Below are positions 7,951 to 15,131 of a stretch of 64,000 nucleotides of DNA, piece by piece. The stretch's first letter is position 1. The number at the start of each line of letters is the position of its first letter. The position numbers were made by a program, and so were the translations under genes. The DNA comes from Massilia sp. CFBP 13721 (GTDB lineage Bacteria; Pseudomonadota; Gammaproteobacteria; Burkholderiales; Burkholderiaceae_D). The stretch spans positions 124,001-188,000 of the forward strand of contig NZ_JACYUY010000002.1 in assembly GCF_014842025.1 (NCBI RefSeq), in the 5' to 3' direction. The notes under the pieces were generated by a model. That model was not told where the DNA came from, did not search any database, and was given only the letters and a program-made list of their open reading frames with translations.

Positions 7951-9431
7951 CGGCGGCTTTTTTACGCGTCATTGCTGGCTTCCTGCTGCTGTGCGGCGGC
8001 GCTGCGGCATGGGCCACGCCGCATGTTTTCCTGGTCCAGAACTCGGGCTGGATGGAACCGTTCTACAGCGATCCGCAATCGCCCTTCAAGCCGCTGGTGA
8101 CGGAACTCGCGCTGGCGGTGGCGCAGCCGGGCAACGCGCTGGTGCTGGCGGCGTTCAACCAGTCGCAGCCGAACGCGCCATCGCCGCGCGCACTGGTCTC
8201 GGCCACGGTCGGCAAGGACACGCGCGCCACCGTCACAAGTGCGCTGGCCGGCCTCGACACCGCCCGCAAAGCCGGCGGCGCACTGGCCGACACCGACCTC
8301 GGCGAAGCGGTAAGTGCCGCCATGACGCAGGCGCTGGGCGGCAAGGACGGCATCGTCTGGCTGGTTACCAACAACCGCAACAGCCCGAACAACGACCAGG
8401 CCACCAGCTTGCGCAACCGCGAGTTCTACCAGCTGATCCACAGCGGCGACAAGATCCGCACCGCGCTGGCTTTCCCGCTGCGCATGCCTGTCAAAGGCGC
8501 GCACTACACGGCCAACGGCTTGATGGTGTACGCGTTCGCAATCGGTGCGGATGGGGCGCGCGCCCTCGACGGTTTGCTGGCGTCGGGCGCGGTACGCCGG
8601 ATCATCACCGAGCCGCCGGCGCGCCTGAAGCCGCTCGACCGCGATACCGTGCGCCTGGTGCCGCGCAAGGTCGAAAATGCGCCGGGCGTCACCTTCGCCA
8701 TGGCGCAGAACGGCGTGCTGCGCGCCGATGTCGCGCCCAACGCCAGCGCGCCGAATGCGAAGATCGGCTGGCAGCTCGAGAACACGATGTACCCGTACAC
8801 CATCGTCAGCGCCAGTCTGAGCGCGCGCTCGACGCTGGGCGGAGAGCAGCGCGCCGTTACGTTGGCTAGCCACCGCATCGATGCGCTGGCGCCAGGCAAG
8901 GCGCAGCCGCTCGGCTCGACCCTGCAGCTGCCGGTGGCGCAACTGCCCGGCAAGTGGTCGATGGCGGCGCTGAAATCCGCCGGCTCGGCCTATGTACTGC
9001 CGGGGACGATCGCGCTGCACCTGGCCGACCAGAAGCTGGCCTTGTCCCAAGGCTTCCGCGAGCGCATGGCGGAACTGTTCCCGGGCGACCCGCTGCCCGA
9101 GATTTTCACGCCGCCCGCGCAGGTGCAGGCATCGACCGCACTGCTGCCGATCGAAGTGCGCGTGCATTACGACAGCGGCCCGCTGCTGGCCGTGGGCGGC
9201 GGCTTGCTGGCGCTGCTGGCGGCCGGTGCCGCTGCCGCCTGGGGCTGGATGCGTCCGCGCCGCGCGCTCGTCACCGTCGAGGACGAGCAGCGTACGATGC
9301 GCGCGCGCACCGGCACGATTCAACCGATTTACGACAAGGCGGGCAATGAAGTGGCGCGCCTGAAGACCACCCTGTTCGGCCACCAGCTGATTGACCTGCG
9401 CGAAGGTGCGCAAGTCCGTCTCGGCCGCTGA
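7947..9431 (+). CDS. Degenerate vWA-like membrane-anchored protein of the tubulin-like operon
   Basis: I place the start at GTG 7947, overlapping the previous stop by 4 bases. This gives a clean signal peptide (about 23 residues ending AAAWA); the frame is also open upstream to 7890. The 494-residue product begins with PHVFLVQNSGWM, the position of a von Willebrand A metal site, but the Asp and second Ser of DxSxS are missing. IVWLVTNN resembles the fourth vWA strand, also without its Asp. A transmembrane helix lies near residues 413-436, followed by a short cytoplasmic tail. The domain is therefore predicted to sit in the periplasm, anchored to the inner membrane. Metal-dependent ligand binding is doubtful. 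Confidence 0.65.
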   Translation: MTAAFLRVIAGFLLLCGGAAAWATPHVFLVQNSGWMEPFYSDPQSPFKPLVTELALAVAQPGNALVLAAFNQSQPNAPSPRALVSATVGKDTRATVTSALAGLDTARKAGGALADTDLGEAVSAAMTQALGGKDGIVWLVTNNRNSPNNDQATSLRNREFYQLIHSGDKIRTALAFPLRMPVKGAHYTANGLMVYAFAIGADGARALDGLLASGAVRRIITEPPARLKPLDRDTVRLVPRKVENAPGVTFAMAQNGVLRADVAPNASAPNAKIGWQLENTMYPYTIVSASLSARSTLGGEQRAVTLASHRIDALAPGKAQPLGSTLQLPVAQLPGKWSMAALKSAGSAYVLPGTIALHLADQKLALSQGFRERMAELFPGDPLPEIFTPPAQVQASTALLPIEVRVHYDSGPLLAVGGGLLALLAAGAAAAWGWMRPRRALVTVEDEQRTMRARTGTIQPIYDKAGNEVARLKTTLFGHQLIDLREGAQVRLGR

Positions 9432-9449
9432 CCCCCAAGGAAAAAAACC

Positions 9450-9890
9450 ATGCAAGCCCAAAACACCACCGCCCAGGCCGACCCTGGCTTCAAACTCCCC
9501 GCCGACAAGGCGGTGCCCGACGATCCGCTGCCGAAAACCACACCGGAAACGCCGACCGGCACGCTCGACGTGATGCCTGGCGCGCCGGCGCCGGCGACCG
9601 ACACCTCCACGCGCGACGTCGCCATCGGAACCGGCGTGTTCCTGGTGCTGCTGGTGGTGTACTTCTTCGTTCGCAACGCCTATGTGCACCACCTGGTCGT
9701 GCGCCGCGTAGCGCCTTCGACCGCGGGCAGCGCCGGCTGGCTGCTGTTCGTCGGCCTCGCCTTCCTGTCGGCGGCGGTGGTACTGGCGATCATCAACGCC
9801 AGCAAATACCTGACCTTCGGCGTGACGGTGCCGCTGGTTGCGGTCGGACTGGGCGGCCTGGTCGCGGCGCTGTTCATCGGCCGCCGCTAA
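9450..9890 (+). CDS. Small three-helix membrane protein of the tubulin-like operon
   Basis: The 146-residue protein has a Pro/Thr/Asp-rich N-terminal segment of about 55 residues and then three hydrophobic helices. These are VAIGTGVFLVLLVVYFFV, WLLFVGLAFLSAAVVLAII and VTVPLVAVGLGGLVAALFI. AAGGA upstream gives a clear ribosome-binding site. It lies 18 bases after the vWA-like gene and 12 bases before the tubulin-like gene. No family is recognised. A role as membrane partner or anchor of the tubulin-like protein is an inference from position. Confidence 0.7.
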   Translation: MQAQNTTAQADPGFKLPADKAVPDDPLPKTTPETPTGTLDVMPGAPAPATDTSTRDVAIGTGVFLVLLVVYFFVRNAYVHHLVVRRVAPSTAGSAGWLLFVGLAFLSAAVVLAIINASKYLTFGVTVPLVAVGLGGLVAALFIGRR

Positions 9891-9902
9891 AGGAACAAGA
9901 AC

Positions 9903-12900
9903 ATGGCAGATATCCCGACTCTCGACCAGATCAACCGCAAGTCCGAACTGAAGGTCGACCTGCGCCCAACGCTGTTCATCGGCGCCGGCGGCACCGGCAT
10001 GGAAGTCATGATGCGCATCCGCCGGCGCATCCTGTCCGCCGTCTGGAACCGGCACCACCCCACGCGGGTCGAATCGATCGCCGACTTCCCGGTGGCGCGC
10101 TTCCTCCACTTCGACCTCGATTCGAATTCCATCATCGACGAGGGTAAATCGCAGCGCACCGATCCCTGGTACGAACTGGTGAAACTCACCGACGAGGAAC
10201 GGCTGGTCGAACCGCTCGACCTGCCGCAGTACCACGAGTCCGACGACAGCCTGGCGCGCTTCCCCTTGATCGAAAAATGGATGCCGCTGCGCCCGAAAAA
10301 ACTGCGCTCGCTCGGCATCGACCCGTCGAAAGGGGCGGGCCAGATCCGCGCCGTGGCGCGGCTGTACCTGTTCGACAAATACCCCAAGCTGCGCGGGCGC
10401 ATCAAGGGGGCGCTGAACTACCTGGGGAGTAACGCCGGCATCGAGCGCAAGGAAAATTACCAGCGCCTCGGATTGCAGGTCGATACCTCGAAGTTCCGCA
10501 TCGTCGTCATCGCCTCGAATGCGGGCGGCACCGGCGCCGGCAGCGCGATCGACCTGGGCTGGATGGCAAAGGCCATCGCGCGCCAGGAAGTGGCGGACAG
10601 CCAGGTCGACCTGGTGATGTTCATGCCGTCGGGGTTTGCGAAGGCGAACAAGGAGCGTACCGAAGCGAATGCCTACGCCACCATGATGGAGCTGGAAACG
10701 ACCATGCGCGACATGAACGCGCAAGTGAAATGGATGGACCCGGACAGCATCACCGGGCGCGGCGCGCCGTTCGACGACGTGTACTTCGTCGACACCGCCA
10801 ACCTCGCCAACAAGGCCACCCACGACGTCAAGGACGTGTACCAGATGGTGGCCGACACCCTGTTCGAAGACTTCGCCTCGGCCGATTTCGCCAATCGCAA
10901 GCGCTCGGTGGCGGTCAACCAGCAGCAGCACAAGCTGGGGCCGTACAACCCGCGCGTGCCGGAAGCGCGCTTCGGCGACATGCGCCTGTCGTACTCGAAG
11001 GTGTATTCGGCATTCGGCCAGTCGGTGCTCGATACCCAGCAAAGCCTGCGCGACGATATCCGCGCGTATGAACTGGCGGCGCTGATGGTCAAGGAATTCT
11101 TTGGCCTGGTCGGACGCGACGGCGCCCTGGCGCGGCGTGCCGGCGACCAGGAGCGCGACGGCTTCATGCGCGAACACATGGACATGCGCGAGCTGCCTTT
11201 CGACGAATTCCCCGATTTTAAAAAGGGGACGGTGGACGTGGCGCCGTTCCAGGAATACGCGCTGACAGGTCTCCTGCTGCGCGACAAGGAAGGGCGCTCG
11301 CTGCTGGAACGCGTCGAAAGTAAAGTACAGCTCGAGATGGACCGCATCATGGCCGCCTTCGACGTGCCGCAGTGGAGAGAGCGCGTGGCCGAGCTGCTGC
11401 CGAACCTGGAGCGCGATGCGATCCGCGAAGCCGGCGCCAGCGCCGAGACCAGCGAAGACCGCATCAAGCGCCACACGATCGAACTCACCGGCGGCCTGAA
11501 GGCGCGCGTGCGCGAGCGCCTGTATGCGCTGCTCGACGACCGCAAGCAGGGCGGGCTCGAATTCGTGCTGTCGCTGCTGGAGCAAGTCAAATCGCGCCTG
11601 CTGCAGCGCGACCTGGCCAACGCCGAGCGCAACGGCCGCCGCTACCGCGACATCCGCGACGCGCTGCGCACGCGCCAGGTCGAGGAATCGCTGAACAACC
11701 TGTCGCAGGCGGCGGGACGCCTGTTCGGCAAGGATGCGCAGGCAAGGGAGGTGATGGCGCATTTGAAACGCGACATCGCCGATTACCTGCGCTTCCACAT
11801 GCTGGCGGTGGCCGCCGGCCAGTCGATCGAGGTCATGCGCGGCATGTCGGCCTGGCTGGGCGAACCGCAATCGACCGACGAATACGGCAATGCCCAGTGG
11901 AGCGGCATCGCCGGCGAATTCCAGGAGGGACGGCGCCACGTGCAGGACATCCTGCGCGCCGTCGACGGCCGCATCAGCCAGCTGCGCGCCGACGCGCGCC
12001 AGGAACACGCTACGTACATCAAGCTGGCCGGCGACATGCAGCCGGCGCCGGTGCGCCTGACCGGCGACGTGAGCGCCTGGAGCGAGGAAGTACTGCTTGA
12101 ATTCGGCGGCTCCGGCAAACTGTTCCCGCAGCTGGGCGACGAGCGTACGCGCGCGGAGCTGTTGCTAAAGCTGTTCCGCCGGGCGCAGACCCAGCTCTCG
12201 AACAGCGAGCTGCAAGGCGAACCGGTCGACCCGCTGCTCGAGCGCCTGAATGCGATGACGCCGCAGGAACGCCAGCGCATTTTCGCCGAATGGATCAGGA
12301 GCGCCATGCCTTGGGTGAACGCGCGCTTCTCCGCCGAGTTCACTCCGAATTCGGACCAATTTAAATGTTTTATTGGAGTGGGCGACGTCGGCGCCTGGCG
12401 CCGGATGGAAGGCGAGATCCGCGCAGCGATCCCGACCGGGTATTTTCATGGCGACCTGGTCTCGGTGGTGAACACCGGCATTCCCGGGCGCGCGACCTGC
12501 TACATCGAACTGTCGGGCTTCCCGATGACGGTCCTGCGCGGGCTGCCGACCTGGCGCGCCTCGTACCAGATCGAGAACCCGAAGATTCCGACCCACCTGC
12601 ACTTCGACTCGACGCGCTTCCGCCATCCGATTTCTCCCTCGATGGACGAACTCAATCGCCTGGCCGACGATTACGAGTGGTTCCTGCAGGCGATCGCGCT
12701 CGGCGTGATCCGCAGGAAGGCGGACCAGGGCGACCGCGAAGCGGCCTTCCAGCCGCGCGGTCAATACCTGTTCGAAGTCGAGCCGGGTTCCGGCGAATGG
12801 CTGCAGATCGGGAACGAGTACGCGGTCCGCTCGAACGGCTTGCCGCCGTATTACCGCGAGCAGGTGATCGCGGCCGTGCGCAACCGCCAGGCCGCGCTTG

Positions 12901-13544
12901 GCCCGCACCAGTTGCTGCTGCTGGCGGCGCTGATGCGCCATTACCAGCAGCGCGTGTACGAGCCGCGCCTGGAGACCGACGAAACCGGCGCCCAGCTGCC
13001 GTCGCCGTCGCTGCCGAACATCACGGCGCGCCGGCTGTACGAAGCCTGGCTGCGGCGCGCGCAGGCGGCCGACGGCACGCTGTCGAATGCCGCGGTCGAC
13101 GCCGCGCTGGCGGCAATTGCCTCCTGGAGCGACACCGTACCCGATTCGGCGCAGGACGCCTACAGCTGGGAAGTCGAGCGTCCGATCGACAAGCGCGTCG
13201 TGAAACCCGAGATCCTGGCGAGCGAGGCGCGGGCCGCGGCGGCGCTGGAAGTGCGTGCACTCGGTGTACAAGCGGCGGTGATTCCCGATCCGCTGCCGAT
13301 GGCGCAGGCCGCTTCACAGCTTACCTATAAACTGTTCGTGGCGGGCGCCCAGCGCGGGCCATTCGGGGTTGGCGAGATCGCGCAGCAGTTGGCGCGCGGC
13401 GAGATCGACCTGTCCACGCGCGCCTGGAACATGGCGCAGGATCCGCGCTTCGGCAAGTGGGGGCTCGTCTCCGACATTCCCGGCCTGGGCGTCCAGGCGC
13501 CATCGATTCCCGATCCGGACGACGGCGTCCCGGATCCGCAATAA
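9903..13544 (+). CDS. Large tubulin/FtsZ-superfamily (Tubulin_2-like) GTPase with C-terminal GYF-like domain
   Basis: The protein has 1213 residues, about three times FtsZ length. Two features place it in the tubulin/FtsZ superfamily. One is an N-terminal glycine loop, LFIGAGGTGMEV (about 24-35). The other is the nucleotide-binding signature NAGGTGAGS (206-214), equivalent to the GGGTGTG loop of FtsZ. VMFMPSGF and DDVYFVDTAN fit the following strands. A long charged helical region (about 450-850) follows. The C-terminus, from about residue 1142 (YKLFVAGAQRGPFGVGEI...), resembles a GYF_2 domain, normally a peptide-binding module. It has no signal peptide or membrane helix, so it is cytoplasmic. 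The likely role is a GTP-dependent, perhaps polymerising scaffold at the membrane. Family placement is fairly sure; biological function is not known. Confidence 0.85.
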   Translation: MADIPTLDQINRKSELKVDLRPTLFIGAGGTGMEVMMRIRRRILSAVWNRHHPTRVESIADFPVARFLHFDLDSNSIIDEGKSQRTDPWYELVKLTDEERLVEPLDLPQYHESDDSLARFPLIEKWMPLRPKKLRSLGIDPSKGAGQIRAVARLYLFDKYPKLRGRIKGALNYLGSNAGIERKENYQRLGLQVDTSKFRIVVIASNAGGTGAGSAIDLGWMAKAIARQEVADSQVDLVMFMPSGFAKANKERTEANAYATMMELETTMRDMNAQVKWMDPDSITGRGAPFDDVYFVDTANLANKATHDVKDVYQMVADTLFEDFASADFANRKRSVAVNQQQHKLGPYNPRVPEARFGDMRLSYSKVYSAFGQSVLDTQQSLRDDIRAYELAALMVKEFFGLVGRDGALARRAGDQERDGFMREHMDMRELPFDEFPDFKKGTVDVAPFQEYALTGLLLRDKEGRSLLERVESKVQLEMDRIMAAFDVPQWRERVAELLPNLERDAIREAGASAETSEDRIKRHTIELTGGLKARVRERLYALLDDRKQGGLEFVLSLLEQVKSRLLQRDLANAERNGRRYRDIRDALRTRQVEESLNNLSQAAGRLFGKDAQAREVMAHLKRDIADYLRFHMLAVAAGQSIEVMRGMSAWLGEPQSTDEYGNAQWSGIAGEFQEGRRHVQDILRAVDGRISQLRADARQEHATYIKLAGDMQPAPVRLTGDVSAWSEEVLLEFGGSGKLFPQLGDERTRAELLLKLFRRAQTQLSNSELQGEPVDPLLERLNAMTPQERQRIFAEWIRSAMPWVNARFSAEFTPNSDQFKCFIGVGDVGAWRRMEGEIRAAIPTGYFHGDLVSVVNTGIPGRATCYIELSGFPMTVLRGLPTWRASYQIENPKIPTHLHFDSTRFRHPISPSMDELNRLADDYEWFLQAIALGVIRRKADQGDREAAFQPRGQYLFEVEPGSGEWLQIGNEYAVRSNGLPPYYREQVIAAVRNRQAALGPHQLLLLAALMRHYQQRVYEPRLETDETGAQLPSPSLPNITARRLYEAWLRRAQAADGTLSNAAVDAALAAIASWSDTVPDSAQDAYSWEVERPIDKRVVKPEILASEARAAAALEVRALGVQAAVIPDPLPMAQAASQLTYKLFVAGAQRGPFGVGEIAQQLARGEIDLSTRAWNMAQDPRFGKWGLVSDIPGLGVQAPSIPDPDDGVPDPQ

Positions 13545-13556
13545 CAGGGGAGGGCT

Positions 13557-14483
13557 GTGCAAGAGCAACTGATGGTCCGCTGCATCCAGGCCGCGTGCGG
13601 GCACGCATTGCCGCGGCGCGTACATTTTTGTCCGTATTGCGGGACCGCGCAGGAAGAGGCAAGGCCGGTGCCGCCGCCGGCGGTGCCTGTGCCGGCGGCG
13701 GCACCCGTGCAAGCGGCTGCACCTGCGCCCGTGCCGGCGGCCGCGCCCGTGGCGCCGGCCAGCGCCGCGCAGGAGCCGCCGGCGCGCGAGGCGATCGTCG
13801 TCACGGCCGCCATGAACGCTGCCGCCTCTGCCGCGGCCGTGACCGCCGCCGCTGCGGCCGCCCGCGCCGACGCGCAGGGCACGCCGCCTGCGGCGCCTCC
13901 TGAGAGAGCGCCGGCGCAACCGGCTGCACCAACGGCGGATAGTCGTGCCAATGCGAATACCCGGTTGCCGCCGGAGCCGCCACGGCGTCCACAGGGACCG
14001 CCGCCACGCAGCGGCCCCGCCGCGCCGCCGCAGCGCACACCGGTGCGCCTGCGTTGGTGGTTGCTGGCGCTGGCCGTGCTGTGGGTGGTCTGGCTGATTG
14101 CAAACCCGTCCAAGCGGCGCATCGACGCGCAGATGGACAAGGCGATCGCGCTGGCCGTCGAATGCAAACCGCGCGAGGCCCAGAGCGAACTGATCGCCCT
14201 GCGCGGCACCAAAGCCACGCCCGAGCAACTGCAGCGCGTGCAAAAGGCGCTCAACGACGCCAGCGGCGCCTGCACCCGCAAGCGCCAGCGCGACAAGGCC
14301 TGGCGCGAAACGAAAACGTCGGTCGAATCGGCACTGTCGGCCGCCTCGTACGAACGCGCCCGCACGCGCCTGCGCGCCTTTACCAAACGCTGGGGCGAGG
14401 ACGACGCCACCCGCACCATGAAAGACAAGATCGAGGCGCGCTCACCCGAACATCCGCGCGCCGATGAGGTCGAAGGAAGGTGA
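13557..14483 (+). CDS. Zinc-ribbon, single-pass membrane protein of the tubulin-like operon
   Basis: This 308-residue protein starts at GTG 13557 after AGGGGAGGG. The N-terminus holds a zinc ribbon (CIQAACGHALP... FCPYCG, about residues 9-29). A low-complexity Ala/Pro linker follows (about 35-160), then one membrane helix (WWLLALAVLWVVWLIA, about 166-182) and a basic helical C-terminal domain with two Cys. The arrangement suggests the ribbon and linker are cytoplasmic with the C-terminal domain outside the membrane. It is the last gene of the operon, 12 bases after the tubulin-like gene, and a plausible membrane partner for it. No family is recognised. Confidence 0.7.
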   Translation: MQEQLMVRCIQAACGHALPRRVHFCPYCGTAQEEARPVPPPAVPVPAAAPVQAAAPAPVPAAAPVAPASAAQEPPAREAIVVTAAMNAAASAAAVTAAAAAARADAQGTPPAAPPERAPAQPAAPTADSRANANTRLPPEPPRRPQGPPPRSGPAAPPQRTPVRLRWWLLALAVLWVVWLIANPSKRRIDAQMDKAIALAVECKPREAQSELIALRGTKATPEQLQRVQKALNDASGACTRKRQRDKAWRETKTSVESALSAASYERARTRLRAFTKRWGEDDATRTMKDKIEARSPEHPRADEVEGR

Positions 14484-14542
14484 GGCACCGCAGCAGCGGC
14501 GCTGGGTGTATGCTTTAGGAAACACGAACACAGGAGCGAAAC

Positions 14543-14896
14543 ATGAAGACGATGACCATGTTCGGTGCGCTGCTGGTCCTGGCCCTGGCCGCCGGCTGCA
14601 CGCGCGACGAGGAAGCGGTGGGGCCGGCGCAAAAGGCCGGCAAGGCGATCGACGAGGCCGGCGAAAAGGTCGCCGACGGCCTGCGCGCCCCGATCGAAAA
14701 GGCGGATGAAGCAGCACAAAAACTGGCCGCCCGCGCCGAGGAAGAGCGCCGCCAACTCGCCGAACGCACCGAAGCCGCGCGCGAAAAAATCAAGGACGCC
14801 ACCCAGGAAGCCGGCCGCGGCCTGGAAAAGGCGACCAGCAAGGTGGGAGAGAAGGTCGAGCAGGCCGGCGAAAAGATGCAGGAAGCTGCACGCTGA
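14543..14896 (+). CDS. Small lipoprotein with amphipathic helical repeats
   Basis: The 117-residue protein has a lipoprotein signal peptide with lipobox LAAGC, so Cys19 should be lipidated. The mature part is almost entirely Ala/Glu/Lys-rich helix with heptad/undecad-like repeats (KAGKAIDEAGEKVAD, KATSKVGEKVEQAGEKM). This resembles LEA-like or apolipoprotein-like coils. AGGAG precedes the ATG. It follows the tubulin-like operon by 59 bases on the same strand; whether it belongs to it is unclear. Function is unknown, and an envelope-stress role is typical for such proteins but not shown here. Confidence 0.75.
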   Translation: MKTMTMFGALLVLALAAGCTRDEEAVGPAQKAGKAIDEAGEKVADGLRAPIEKADEAAQKLAARAEEERRQLAERTEAAREKIKDATQEAGRGLEKATSKVGEKVEQAGEKMQEAAR

Positions 14897-14915
14897 ACTT
14901 GGCTGCTGCGGCTTT

Positions 14916-15056
14916 GTAGGGCGGGCGCCCCGTGCCCACGCGGACGCTTGCATCGCATTGACGCTTTCCAGGACGCCGCCCGGCGCTGTCATCGCCATTA
15001 TTAAAAGCGTTTCGTCGGCGCGTCGTTCCGCGTGGGCACAGGGGCGCCTACCCTAC
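14916..15056. repeat. Paired palindromic intergenic repeat
   Basis: Two near-identical 28-29 bp arms (14916-14943 and 15028-15056) face each other as an inverted repeat around 84 bases. Each arm carries the family framework GTAGGG...CCCACGCGG. It lies between the lipoprotein gene and the oppositely oriented diguanylate cyclase gene. Confidence 0.85.
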
Positions 15057-15109
15057 ATCATTCACACGGCCGCAACGCATACCGGGTATGCATGGGCACG
15101 AAAAACGGC

Positions 15110-15131
15110 CGTGGGCGGAGCCCACCCTACG
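15110..15131. repeat. Single unit of the intergenic palindromic repeat
   Basis: CGTGGGCGGAGCCCACCC followed by TACG is one short unit of the same family. Its last five bases overlap the 3' end of the diguanylate cyclase gene, so the repeat supplies the stop region of that gene. Confidence 0.75.

Noticed and set aside
7962..12008. A 1348-codon open frame on the minus strand across the tubulin-like operon.
   Set aside because: It is antisense to genes with clear motifs and ribosome sites. Its translation is His/Arg/Gln-rich and low in recognisable domains, as expected for the complement of high-GC coding sequence.
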